This document shows, in pieces, positions 32,043-41,700 of a DNA stretch of 64,000 nt (positions within the stretch are counted from its first letter, which is position 1; every line of letters starts with the position of its first letter). The stretch is from positions 310,001 to 374,000 of the forward strand of contig DATAZL010000133.1 in assembly GCA_036272055.1 (NCBI GenBank), written 5' to 3'. The stretch comes from DASZVB01 sp036272055 (GTDB taxonomy: Bacteria > Myxococcota_A > Polyangia > Polyangiales > Polyangiaceae). The position numbers were made by a program, and so were the translations under genes. The notes beneath the pieces are model-generated. The model did no database searches, was not told the DNA's origin, and saw nothing but the letters and a program-made list of their open reading frames with translations.

Positions 32043-33653
32043 ATGCTCGGTCTCCGTCCGTTCGCGCTCGTCGCGCTGGCGTGCACACCGGCGCTCCTCG
32101 CCTGCGGGCCCGACACGTCCGCACGAAACTCGGCCTCTTCCACCCGAGGCAATGGCGGGAGCGGCAGCAGTGGCGGCGCGCCGCAAGCGACCGGCGGAGC
32201 AGCCATCGCGAGCGGTGGGGCTTCTGCTGCCGGCGGCTCATCCGCAGGCGGCTCATCCGCGGGCGGCTCGTCGACGACGGGCTATTACGCCGGTCAGCCG
32301 GCGTTCTGCAGCCGGCCAGGCAATGACACCGTTCGCACGGTGTTCTGCGGCTCGAGCGCGCCGGTCATCGGCGGCCTCACGGACCTGGAGCGGCTCCTCA
32401 CGCTCTCCTTCGACACTCCCGACGGCGGCTACACCTCGTCGTACTCCACCGGCTTTGGCACGACCGCGGACCTCCGTACCGTGCTCGTCGGACACTCGAC
32501 GGCGCTCTCCGCGCAACTCGTGTCGCCGATCAACCCGAGGGCGATCATCCTCGGGCAGAGCGACGTGCTGGCATTCAACCGCGGCATCCAGCAGGTCGAA
32601 CTCGTGAGCTTCGATCTGAAGCGAAGCCTCCTCGACTTCTTCCTGGTCACCTTCGAGCAAGCCTGCAACCACTCGACCGAGGGCTGTACGCCGTCGGATC
32701 TTTACACCTCGAAGATCGAGTCGAACTGGACGAACGTGACGGTGCAGGACGACGAGGAGCTCAAGGACACGCCATCCGATTGCCGTCAGTGCCACGAGCG
32801 CGGTCTCGACGAACCCATTCTGCTCATGCGCGAGCTCGAGGGACCGTGGACGCATTTCTTCGCACCCGCTCAGGCCTCGGACGCGATTCTCCCCGAGGCG
32901 AGCGGCGTCGATCTTCTGAACGACTTCATCGCCGCCAAGGGCGACGAGAGCTACGCCGGAGTCCCTGCGCCGGTGATTCGCGCGACCGTGGGCCTCACCC
33001 TGCAGAGCGCCGTGAATCTGCCGCAGCCGCTCTTCTTCGACGGGCAGGCGATCCTCACCGAGCGCTGGCCGTACGGTCCCGACGGCTACGCCAAGACACC
33101 GTCACGCAGCCCGACCTGGGACGGCACCTACGAAGCATTCAAGCGCGGTGAAGAGCTTCCGCTCCCCTACTTCGACCCGCGGGCGACCGACGCCGCGAAG
33201 CAAGCGAAGCTCACTGCGGCATATCGCGACTACGTCGCCGAGCCGTCGTCGGCCGCGCCCCTCCCCGAGCTGTCCGACATCTTCCCAGACGACCCGCAGA
33301 CACGCGCGGAGATCGGTCTCCAGACGGAGCCCGGCGCGACGCCCGCGCAGGCGCTCGTGCAGGCCTGCGGCACCTGTCACAACGACGTCCTCGATCAGAG
33401 CGTGTCGCGTGCGCGGTTCAACGTCGCCCTGTCGCACCTTGCCCCGGCCGAGCTCGCCGTCGCGATAGAGCGACTGAAGACGGCCCGTGGGGCGCCGGGC
33501 GCCATGCCGCCTGCGGGGCGACGGCAGCTCGACCCGACGACGCTCGCGAGCGTCGTCGACTATCTCAAAAGCGCCACCCGCCCCGTCGAGGACGATGCGC
33601 TGCTCGAACACGCGGCCCAGGTGGGAATGGCTGGCGGACCGAAGTCGCCCTGA
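32043..33653 (+). CDS. Lipoprotein with two CxxCH heme-binding motifs
   Basis: 536 residues from ATG 32043, which has GGAAG upstream and gives a clean lipoprotein signal (FALVALACTPALLAC, Cys21); an in-frame ATG at 31971 is less likely. A Gly/Ser/Ala linker (~28-85) follows. Two c-type heme motifs are seen, CRQCH near residue 250 and CGTCH near 445, the second in a typical cytochrome-c setting with a later Met in GAMPPAGRRQLDP as possible axial ligand. The region between has no recognised fold. It is likely an outer-membrane-anchored electron carrier or oxidoreductase. Several myxobacterial lipoproteins share this layout in my recollection, but no name applies. It stands just downstream of the repeat array and 45 bases before the FKBP gene. 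Confidence 0.78.
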   Translation: MLGLRPFALVALACTPALLACGPDTSARNSASSTRGNGGSGSSGGAPQATGGAAIASGGASAAGGSSAGGSSAGGSSTTGYYAGQPAFCSRPGNDTVRTVFCGSSAPVIGGLTDLERLLTLSFDTPDGGYTSSYSTGFGTTADLRTVLVGHSTALSAQLVSPINPRAIILGQSDVLAFNRGIQQVELVSFDLKRSLLDFFLVTFEQACNHSTEGCTPSDLYTSKIESNWTNVTVQDDEELKDTPSDCRQCHERGLDEPILLMRELEGPWTHFFAPAQASDAILPEASGVDLLNDFIAAKGDESYAGVPAPVIRATVGLTLQSAVNLPQPLFFDGQAILTERWPYGPDGYAKTPSRSPTWDGTYEAFKRGEELPLPYFDPRATDAAKQAKLTAAYRDYVAEPSSAAPLPELSDIFPDDPQTRAEIGLQTEPGATPAQALVQACGTCHNDVLDQSVSRARFNVALSHLAPAELAVAIERLKTARGAPGAMPPAGRRQLDPTTLASVVDYLKSATRPVEDDALLEHAAQVGMAGGPKSP

Positions 33654-33698
33654 ACGGCGAGGGTTCTCAGGCCGACCATAAGAAGGTAGACGCCGGGT

Positions 33699-34181
33699 AT
33701 GAAGAGCTTCCTTCCCGCGCTCGCCCTGAGTGTCGCGCTCGCTGCCGGCTGTCGCCCCGCGGAACCCGCCAGGCCGGAGGCCTCGAGCACCGCGAAGCCC
33801 GCAGACGATCTTCCGCCGATGCTCCCCGGCATCGAAAAGAAGGATGTCGCTGTCGGTGAAGGCCCGGGCGCGAAGAAGGGCGATCGGGTCAGCGTCCACT
33901 ACACGGGGCGCCTCCTCGACGGGACGAAGTTCGACAGCTCGCTCGATCGCGGCACGCCGTTCGAGTTCGTCATCGGGCAGCAGCAAGTGATCGAGGGCTG
34001 GGACGACGGCGTCGTCGGCATGAAGAAGGGCGGCAAGCGCACGCTGAAGATCCCGCCGCATCTCGGGTACGGACACAACGGGTCGCCGCCGAAGATCCCG
34101 GCGGACGCCACGTTGCTCTTCGACATAGAGATGCTCGACATCATGCCGTCGACGCCCGAGCCGGCGCCGCCGCAGCAATAG
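33699..34181 (+). CDS. FKBP-type peptidyl-prolyl isomerase lipoprotein
   Basis: 160 residues. A lipoprotein signal ends ALAAGC (Cys18), followed by a short Pro/Ala linker and one FKBP domain (~48-150): GDRVSVHYTGRLLDGTKFDSS, PFEFVIGQQQVIEGWDDGVVGMKKGGKR, LKIPPHLGYG and the final strand LLFDIEMLDI. The active-site residues Tyr, Phe, Asp, Val-Ile, Trp and Tyr are all present, so catalysis is expected. It assists folding of secreted proteins in the periplasm or at the outer membrane. The C-terminus is Pro-rich. It lies 45 bases after the cytochrome-like lipoprotein gene and is probably co-transcribed. Confidence 0.95.
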   Translation: MKSFLPALALSVALAAGCRPAEPARPEASSTAKPADDLPPMLPGIEKKDVAVGEGPGAKKGDRVSVHYTGRLLDGTKFDSSLDRGTPFEFVIGQQQVIEGWDDGVVGMKKGGKRTLKIPPHLGYGHNGSPPKIPADATLLFDIEMLDIMPSTPEPAPPQQ

Positions 34182-34643
34182 CCGCAGAACGACTCACGCG
34201 CGCATCCGTCGAGCCACTCGGCGGTCCGGTCGAGGCAGATCTCGCCGAGCCCTTGCTCACTGGTCCGGGGTCCGGAAGGATTATCAAGGCCGAGATGAAT
34301 CGCCAACACCGCGATTTCTCGCGAACGCGCGCGAACGGGTGTGACGGATCGCTGCACTCGTGAGCGCCAGGGCGACGTTCTGACCAAGAACGTCACGGTA
34401 TGTTTCCACCGTGGGGTGCGATGCGCCGACTCGCGAGCACAACGCACCTCGCGCTGTTCGCCACTTCGCCACACCGTGAAGCGTCGTCATCGACTTTGTC
34501 CTGCACTTCGCCGTCGACCGCGGGTTCGACGCGCGTGCGGATCGCGATCACGAAACATGTGCTCGGTTCTTGCAGAACGTCGAACGCACCACGGGCACCA
34601 CGCTCGACTCACTTGGCGGGACAAGCAACACAGGAGACGATTG
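34182..34643. other. Intergenic region before the Gly-rich lipoprotein gene
   Basis: 460 bases without a credible gene. Open frames are short and of atypical composition. A strong ribosome site (CAGGAG) sits at the right end. The promoter of the lipoprotein gene should be here, but no clear -35/-10 pair stands out. Confidence 0.5.
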
Positions 34644-36023
34644 ATGAAATCGACTAAGTACTTCGTGCTGACCGGAGGCGCCATCGCCTGCTCTCTCCTC
34701 GCGTTCGGCGGCTGCAGCTCGGGCGCGAGCTCGAGCGACGGCACGAACGGCAGCGATCAGGTTCAGAGCGCGCTCAAGGACATGGGGACGGCGTCGTTCC
34801 CGTGCATCATCAATCCCATCGACTGCATCCACGCTGTTCGCACCTGTGTGGACACGTCGTGCGCCGATCAAGAGAAGGCGCTCCTCGCGACGTTCCCCTT
34901 CACGCCTCAGTCGTTCAAGGCGATCGCCGGCCTCCAGCAGTGCGCAGTGTCGAACTGCGCTAATGCCTGCATGGGCGGCACCGGTGGCGCGCCGGGCGCA
35001 GGCGGCGCGACGTCGACCGGCGGGACGCCTCCAGATGGCGGCGTCGAGACAGGCGGCATGCCCGCCGGCGGCGCTCCGGGTGCGGGCGGCGCGACGGCAA
35101 CCGGCGGCGCTCCTGCAGCGGGCGGCACGACGGCGAGTGGCGGCGTCTCTTCCGCAGGCGGTACGCCGGCAGCGGGCGGCGTGTGCACGACCGGCGGCGC
35201 GACGTCCACAGGCGGCGCTCCGGCAGCGGGCGGCTCGACGGCGAGTGGCGGTTCAGCGGCAACCGGCGGCGCTCCGGCAGCGGGCGGCGCTCCGGCAGCG
35301 GGCGGCTCGACGGCAAGCGGCGGCACTCCCGGTGCGGGCGGTGCCGTGGAAACCGGCGGAACGACCGGCGCAGGCGGCTCGATGTCGACCGGCCTCGATC
35401 TGACCGGCACCTGGATCTCGCGTGTCCAGACGATGGGCTCGATCACCGCGCCGGTGGTCGGCACCACGGCGGCGAACATCGACATCGTCCTCCGTCTCCT
35501 CGTCTCGCAGTCGGCGAGCACGTTCACCGGCACGGTGCAGATCTGTCGGCTCAACCCGGTGACGACGCCGAACGCGAGCTCGCTCGTCGTCACGTTCACG
35601 CCGACGGTGCTGGCGACGCTCGTCACCACGGTGACGGAGCCGTCGTTCACCGCGACGGTGGGTGCGGCCGTGCCGCTGCCGGCGGTGAAGATCCTCACCG
35701 GCATCGATGCATCGGGCGCCTCGGTGGACTCCGACAACGACGGGCACCCGGGCGACACCATCCCGGCGAACGTCGGCGGGATCCTCGCGCTCAACGCGTA
35801 CACCGGCCTGACGATCCAGACGAGCCTTACGGCGAGCCTGACGGATGCGTCGACCATCACCGGAACGGCGTCCTTCTCGTCGACGGGTACCGTCTTCGGT
35901 TCGGACAACGCGATCCTGACGTCGGGAAGCATCAACGTGACCCCGTCGTCGACCTCGATCCCGTTCTCGGCGACCAAGCTCGCAGGGGACGTCTCGTGCG
36001 CCGACGTGCTGACGCGGTTCTAG
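34644..36023 (+). CDS. Gly/Ala/Thr-rich repeat lipoprotein
   Basis: 459 residues from ATG 34644, preceded by CAGGAG at good spacing; the upstream open frame is non-coding. A lipoprotein signal (GGAIACSLLAFGGC, Cys24) is followed by a small Cys-rich domain (~50-112; CIINPIDCIHAVRTCVDTSC, CAVSNCANACMGG) with an even number of Cys that could pair. Then comes a 140-residue low-complexity stalk of 'GGA-x-TGG/AGG' units and a C-terminal beta-rich domain (~252-459) beginning LTGTWISRVQT and including SVDSDNDGHPGDTIP. It is probably a surface-exposed protein held away from the membrane by the stalk. No function is known. The Cys-rich head before the stalk is a pattern I recall from Polyangiales lipoproteins. 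Confidence 0.8.
   Translation: MKSTKYFVLTGGAIACSLLAFGGCSSGASSSDGTNGSDQVQSALKDMGTASFPCIINPIDCIHAVRTCVDTSCADQEKALLATFPFTPQSFKAIAGLQQCAVSNCANACMGGTGGAPGAGGATSTGGTPPDGGVETGGMPAGGAPGAGGATATGGAPAAGGTTASGGVSSAGGTPAAGGVCTTGGATSTGGAPAAGGSTASGGSAATGGAPAAGGAPAAGGSTASGGTPGAGGAVETGGTTGAGGSMSTGLDLTGTWISRVQTMGSITAPVVGTTAANIDIVLRLLVSQSASTFTGTVQICRLNPVTTPNASSLVVTFTPTVLATLVTTVTEPSFTATVGAAVPLPAVKILTGIDASGASVDSDNDGHPGDTIPANVGGILALNAYTGLTIQTSLTASLTDASTITGTASFSSTGTVFGSDNAILTSGSINVTPSSTSIPFSATKLAGDVSCADVLTRF
34972..35390 (+). repeat. Low-complexity GGC-rich repeat encoding a Gly/Ala/Thr stalk
   Basis: Imperfect units of roughly 12-30 bases built from GGCGGC, GCGGGCGG and ACCGGCGGC give peptide units such as APAAGGSTASGG and GAPAAGG. 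Near-identical units around 35210-35330 indicate recent duplication. The length is likely to vary between strains. Confidence 0.8.
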
Positions 36024-36045
36024 TTTAGTTGCGGGATTGCTTTGT

Positions 36046-36251
36046 GGGGGGCCTTGGCCCCCCGCAGCTTTCAAGTACGGGGGGCCTTGGCCCCCCGCAG
36101 CTTCGCCTTCGGCGAACTGCTCCCCCCGCCGCTTCGCGGGCTCGCTTCGCGAGCGGGGTTATCAGTGACGGGTGACGGCTTTGACGGCGTGGGATTGGTT
36201 GGGGGGCCTTGGCCCCCCGCCGCTTCGCGGGCTCGCTTCGCGAGCGGGGGA
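36046..36251. repeat. Dispersed hairpin repeat, copy 3 (multi-unit array)
   Basis: GGGGGGCCTTGGCCCCCC occurs three times (36046-36063, 36079-36096, 36201-36218). The second is followed by the TTCGCCTTCGGCGAA hairpin, and the second and third carry CCGCTTCGCGG and GCTCGCTTCGCGAGC hairpins. The array lies between the convergent Gly-rich lipoprotein gene and the SDR gene, consistent with bidirectional termination. Confidence 0.87.
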
Positions 36252-36288
36252 TTTACCTGCTACGGGGTGACGGCTTTGGTTGTGGCCG

Positions 36289-37080
36289 TCAGGTGATGCT
36301 GCGGACGACGCCGCCGTCGACGCGCACGGCGGCGCCGTTGGTGGCGCTTGCGACGGCGCTCGCGACGTAGACGATCATGTTGGCGACCTCGTCGGGGGTC
36401 GCGAAGCGACGGAGCAGGGACGACGGGCGCGCGGTGCGGAAAAAGGCGGCTTCCATCTCCGCCTCGCTCTGGCCGCTCTGCTTCGCCATCGACTTGATGA
36501 ATCCGTCCACGCCCTCGGAGCGCGTCGGTCCGGGGAGCACGCTGTTCACCGTGACGTTCGAGCCGGCGGTGAGCTCGGCGAGGCCGCGGGCAACGGCGAG
36601 CTGCGCCGTCTTGGTCGTCCCGTAATGGATCATCTCGGCAGGGATCTGCACGGCAGATTCGCTCGAGATGAAGATGATGCGGCCCCAGTTCTTCTCCATC
36701 ATCCGCGGGAAGTAGTGCCGCGAGAGACGCACGCCGCTCATCACGTTGGCCTGGAAGAAGGCGAGCCAATCCTCGTCGGGGATGTCGACGAAGGGCTTCG
36801 GCTCGAAGATGCCCGCGTTGTTGACGAGCACGTCGACGTCGGGAACCGCGTCGATCACCGCCTTGGTACCTTCCACCGTCCCCACATCACCGGCGGCGCC
36901 GCGCACGGTGCCCCCACTCTCCTTCGAAAGCTCCTCGACGGCCTTCGCCACGCGCGCCTCGTCACGCCCGTTGATCACGACCGACGCGCCCTCTGCGAGG
37001 AAGCGACGCGCAGCGGCCCGCCCGATCCCCTGCGTTGAACCCGTCACCAGCACGACGCGACCCTTCAGTCCGAGATCCAT
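36289..37080 (-). CDS. Short-chain dehydrogenase/reductase
   Basis: 263 residues from ATG 37080, with AAAGGAGT upstream; the frame upstream to 37191 is not used. It is a classical SDR: cofactor motif VLVTGSTQGIGRA, VLVNNAG, catalytic Ser in FISSESAV and the YxxxK pair as YGTTK, with the C-terminal NGAAVRVDGGVVRSI. The conserved DG of the last segment and the mid-length fit an NAD(P)-dependent 3-ketoacyl-reductase-like or sugar/alcohol SDR. INGRD after strand two suggests NADP preference (Arg after Asn-Gly). The substrate is unknown. It is divergent from an MFS transporter gene, so the two may share regulation. It is convergent with the Gly-rich lipoprotein gene across the hairpin repeats. Confidence 0.92.
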   Translation of the reverse strand: MDLGLKGRVVLVTGSTQGIGRAAARRFLAEGASVVINGRDEARVAKAVEELSKESGGTVRGAAGDVGTVEGTKAVIDAVPDVDVLVNNAGIFEPKPFVDIPDEDWLAFFQANVMSGVRLSRHYFPRMMEKNWGRIIFISSESAVQIPAEMIHYGTTKTAQLAVARGLAELTAGSNVTVNSVLPGPTRSEGVDGFIKSMAKQSGQSEAEMEAAFFRTARPSSLLRRFATPDEVANMIVYVASAVASATNGAAVRVDGGVVRSIT

Positions 37081-37202
37081 GAGCACTCCTTTGAGAGATG
37101 AGCGGCATTCATGTGGTCCCTGCCCGGAATTTGCCAGTGACGAGGCGCGTTTCCGGAGAATCTCGTCCACTCTTTCGCACGGGTCTTGCACACTCGGGCC
37201 GC

Positions 37203-38633
37203 GTGACGACCCCGGCGCTCGCCCCCGGAACGCGCTTCGACACGGACGTTCCCGGACGGCTCGATCGCCTCCCGTGGTCGGCGTGGCACTGGCGCGTCGT
37301 GATCGCGCTCGGCATCACCTGGATGCTCGACGGCCTGGAGGTGACGCTGGTCGGTGCCGTCGCGCCGGTGCTCCGCGAGCCCGACACCCTGAACCTCACC
37401 GAGGGACAGATCGGCGCGACGGCGAGTGCGTATCTCTTCGGTGCGATCGCCGGCGCGCTCGTCTTCGGAAGATTGACGGATCTGTTCGGTCGCAAGCGGC
37501 TCTTCCTGGTAACGCTCGGGCTCTACCTGACGGCGACGGCGGCTTCCGGGCTCGCGTGGAACTTCGCGTCGTTCGCGTTTTTCCGCGCGCTCACCGGCGC
37601 AGGCATCGGCGGCGAGTACTCCGCCGTGAACTCGGCGATCGACGAGCTCTTGCCGGCACGGGTGCGCGGGCGCGCCGATCTCGCCATCAACAGCACGTAC
37701 TGGCTCGGCACCGCGATCGGCGCAGCCATGAGCCTCGTCGTGCTGAACACTGACGCGCTGCCGCACGCGATCGCGTGGCGTGTCGTGTTCGGGATCGGCG
37801 CTGTGCTCGGCGTTTCCATCCTGTTCATCCGTCATCACGTCCCCGAGAGCCCGCGCTGGCTTCTCTTGCACGGCCGTGTCGATGCCGCGAACGCCGTCAT
37901 GCGCGACATCGAGGAACAGGTCGCGCGGACTCACGGACCCCTTCCCCCGGCCCCGAAAGCGGCGCCGCTCGTGGCGAAGGGCGCGGTGACGTTCACGGCG
38001 ATCGCGCGCGTGCTCCTCAAGCGTCACCTCCGGCGGACCGTGCTCGGGCTGTCGCTGATGATCGCGCAGGCGTTCGCATACAACGGCGTCTTCTTCACGT
38101 ACGCGCTCGTGCTGTCGCGCTTCTACGGCGTTCCCGCGGGGCGGATCGGGCTCTACCTCTTGCCGTTCGCAGCGGGCAACCTGCTCGGGCCGATGATCCT
38201 CGGCCATCTCTTCGACACCATCGGGCGGCGTACGATGATCGCCGTCACCTACGTCGTGAGCGGCGTGCTCATCGGGATCACCGGCTTCGGCCTCGCGCAG
38301 GGCTGGCTCGATGCCGTCACCCAGACGATGCTCTGGTGCGTCGTGTTCTTCGTCGCGTCCGCAGCGGCGAGCTCCGCGTACCTGACGGTGAGCGAACTCT
38401 TCCCGGTGGAGCTTCGAGGCATGGCGATAGCGCTCTTCTACGCCGTCGGGACGGCAGCGGGCGGGCTCGCGGCGCCGGCGCTCTTCGGGTTCCTCGTTCA
38501 GAGCGGGAGCCGCGGGAGCGTCTTCATCGGGTACCTGATCGGCGCGGGACTCATGGTGGGGGCCGGGGTCGTGGCGGCCGTCCTCGGCGTGCCGGCGGAG
38601 CAGAAGTCGCTCGAGACGCTGAATGCGGACTGA
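37203..38633 (+). CDS. MFS transporter (sugar/organic-acid porter type)
   Basis: About 476 residues from GTG 37203; an in-frame ATG at 37098 would add 35 residues that look non-conserved, so the start is uncertain. Twelve membrane spans are predicted. The motif between TM2 and TM3 is GRLTDLFGRKRLFLV (MFS motif A). The TM4-5 region has RALTGAGIGGEYSAVNSAIDEL, and the central loop is hydrophilic (~220-260). The second half repeats motif A as GHLFDTIGRRTMI. ELFPVELRGMAIALFYAVG matches the PESPR/ELFPT-like signature of sugar and aromatic-acid porters, and HHVPESPRWLL is present at the end of TM6. The substrate is unknown. It is divergent from the SDR gene and 83 bases before lhr. Confidence 0.9.
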   Translation: MTTPALAPGTRFDTDVPGRLDRLPWSAWHWRVVIALGITWMLDGLEVTLVGAVAPVLREPDTLNLTEGQIGATASAYLFGAIAGALVFGRLTDLFGRKRLFLVTLGLYLTATAASGLAWNFASFAFFRALTGAGIGGEYSAVNSAIDELLPARVRGRADLAINSTYWLGTAIGAAMSLVVLNTDALPHAIAWRVVFGIGAVLGVSILFIRHHVPESPRWLLLHGRVDAANAVMRDIEEQVARTHGPLPPAPKAAPLVAKGAVTFTAIARVLLKRHLRRTVLGLSLMIAQAFAYNGVFFTYALVLSRFYGVPAGRIGLYLLPFAAGNLLGPMILGHLFDTIGRRTMIAVTYVVSGVLIGITGFGLAQGWLDAVTQTMLWCVVFFVASAAASSAYLTVSELFPVELRGMAIALFYAVGTAAGGLAAPALFGFLVQSGSRGSVFIGYLIGAGLMVGAGVVAAVLGVPAEQKSLETLNAD

Positions 38634-38716
38634 GCCGCCCGGCCCGAAAGCCGCTGAACTCCGTGGGACCGCTCGTAACCCCTTCCGTTTCGCCCGATCG
38701 TACCCAGACTGAGGCG

Positions 38717-41700
38717 GTGTCGCGGGACGTCCTCTCGCATTTCCGGGAGCCGACCCGGGCCTGGTTCGAGCGGACCTTCGGGCAGCCGACGCGCGTGCAG
38801 TCGCTCGGCTGGGACGCGAGCACGCGCGGAGAGTCCGCGCTCCTGCTCGCGCCGACCGGTTCCGGCAAGACGCTCGCGGCGTTCCTCTACGCCATCGACC
38901 GGCTCATGGAGCCGCGCCCGGCAGCGCCCGAACCTGCGCCGCGGAAGCGACGGACGCGCGTGGCGGATCCGGAAGCGGGGGTGCGCATCCTCTACATCTC
39001 GCCGCTCAAGGCGCTCGCCGTCGACGTCGAGAAGAACCTGCGCGCACCGCTGGCCGGCATCGCGCAGGTCGCGGAAGCGTCGTCCATGCCGTTTCATCTC
39101 CCGACGGTGCAGATCCGCACCGGGGACACGCCGACCCTCGAGCGCACCCGGATGGTCCGCACGCCACCCGACATTCTCATCACGACGCCGGAGTCGCTCT
39201 ATCTGCTCCTGACGTCGGGCGCGCGCTCGATGCTCCGCAACGTCGAGACGGTGATCGTCGACGAGATCCACACCCTGGTCGCCACGAAGCGCGGCGCGCA
39301 TCTGATGCTCTCGCTAGAACGACTCGAGGCGATGCAGCGCGAGCCGTCGCGGCGCATCCAGCGCATCGGGCTCTCCGCGACGCAGCGTCCCCTCGACGAG
39401 GTCGCGCGTTTGCTCGGCGGCCTGAAGGACGGCACGCCGCGCCCGGTGACGATCGTCGACGCCGGCGAGAAAAAGAAGCTTGCCCTGCGCGTCGAGGTGC
39501 CGGACATCGATATGGCGCGCCTCGGCGAGATCGACGAGATGGCGAGCGGCCCCGCCGCGGGCGGTTCACGACGCTCGATCTGGCCGAGCCTCCACGAACG
39601 CCTGGTAGAGCTCGTGCGCGCCCATCGCTCGACGATGATCTTCGTCAATAGCCGGCGGCTCGCCGAGCGCCTTGCCGCGTCGCTGAACGAGAGCGCCGGG
39701 GAAGAGCTCGCCCTCGCCCATCACGGCTCCATCGCGCGCGAGAAACGGAGCGAGATAGAAGACCGGCTGAAATCCGGCGATCTCCGCTCCATCGTCTCGA
39801 CGTCGTCCCTCGAGCTCGGCATCGACATGGGCGCGGTGGACCTCGTCGTGCAGGTCGAGGCGCCGCTCTCTATCGCGTCGGGACTCCAGCGCGTGGGCCG
39901 CGCATCGCACGCCGTCGACGGCACGTCGAGCGGCGTCATCTTCCCGAAGCATCGCCAGGATCTCGTCGCGGCGGCGGCGGCCGTGGAGTGCATGCGTCAG
40001 GGCGAGGTCGAGAGCACGTTCTATCCGCGGAACCCGCTCGACATCCTCGCCCAGCAGATCGTCGCTATCTGCTCCGAGGGCACGCAGCTCGTCGACGATG
40101 TGTTCGCCCTCGTTCGACGGTCCGCGCCCTTCGCCGACCTGCCGCGGAGCGCGTTCGAGGGCGTGCTCGACATGCTGTCGGGGCGTTACCCCTCCGACGA
40201 CTTTGCCGAGCTCCGTCCGCGCGTGACGTGGGATCGCGTCGGCGGGAAGCTCGAACCACGTCAGGGCGCGTCGCAGCTCGCGATCGCCAACGGCGGCACC
40301 ATTCCCGATCGCGGGCTCTACGGCGTGTTCCTGCGGCAGGCCGGCGCTTCAGCCGGCAAGGCACCGAAGAGCCTTCGCGTCGGTGAGCTCGACGAGGAGA
40401 TGGTCTTCGAGCTCCGTGAAGGCGATGTCTTCCTGCTCGGCGCGTCGTCGTGGCGGGTGGACGAGATCGCGTTCGACCGCGTCCTCGTGACGCCGGCGCC
40501 GGGCGAGCCCGGGAAGATGCCGTTCTGGCACGGCGACCGACCCGGACGGTCCCACGCCTTCGGCAACGCCGTGGGAGCGCTCACCCGCGCCGTTGCAGAA
40601 CGGCCCGAAAAAGAGGCGATGGCGATGCTCGGCGAGCGCGGCCTCGACGCGAGCGCAGCCGCGAACTGCGTCGCGTTCGTCCACGAGGAGCTCAGCGAGG
40701 CCGGGCAGGTGCCGAGCGACCGCACGATCGTCGTCGAGCGGTTCATCGACGAGATCGGCGACTACCGGGTGTGCGTGCTCACGCCGTTCGGCGCGCGCGT
40801 GCACGCGCCGTGGGCGACCGCCGTGCTCGCGCGGCTCCGCGCCGAGCACGCGACGATCGCCGACGCGGTCTGGTCCGACGACGGAATGGCGTTCCGTCTC
40901 TCCGCGCTGGCCGAGCCGCCGAACCCCGAGCTATTTCTCCCCGCTGCCGACGAGGTGGAAGATCTCGTGACCGGTGCGCTGTCACAATCGCCGCTCTTCG
41001 CGGCGCGCTTCCGGGAGAACGCGGCGCGCGCGCTGCTTCTCCCGCGCCGTCACCCCGGCAAGCGGACGGCACTCTGGGCCCAGCGAAAGCGCGCTCAGGA
41101 TCTCCTCGCCGTCGCTAGCCGCTATCCGGCGTTTCCCATTCTCCTCGAGACGTATCGCGAGTGCCTGAGGGACGTCTTCGATCTGACGGGGCTGATGGAC
41201 ATCTTGAAGCGGGTGGGTTCGCGGAGCCTCCGCGTTCATACCGTGGACGTCACCAAGCCGTCGCCGTTCGCCGCGTCGCTCCTCTTCTCGTTCGTCGCGA
41301 ACTTCATCTACGACGGGGACTCGCCGATCGCCGAGCGGCGCGCTCAGGCGCTCACCATCGATCATGCGCAGCTCCGCGAGCTCCTCGGCGAGTCCGAGCT
41401 CCGCTCGCTCATCGACCCCGCCTCCATCGAGGAGCAGCTCGCGATCATCCAGCGCCGCACCCGGCCGATAGCGCACGCGGACGCGCTGCACGATCTCTTG
41501 CTCGCGATCGGCGATCTCTCGGAGGCCGAGATTCGCCAGCGGCTCGACCCGTCCCTGTCGTTCGAGACGACGACGGCAGACCTCGTCGAGGCTCGTCGCA
41601 TCATGACGCTGCGGCTCGCGGGCGAGACGCGCTGGGCGGCGGCCGAGGACGCGGGGCGCTTCCGCGACGCGCTCGGCATTCCCCCGCCGCGCGGTCTCCC

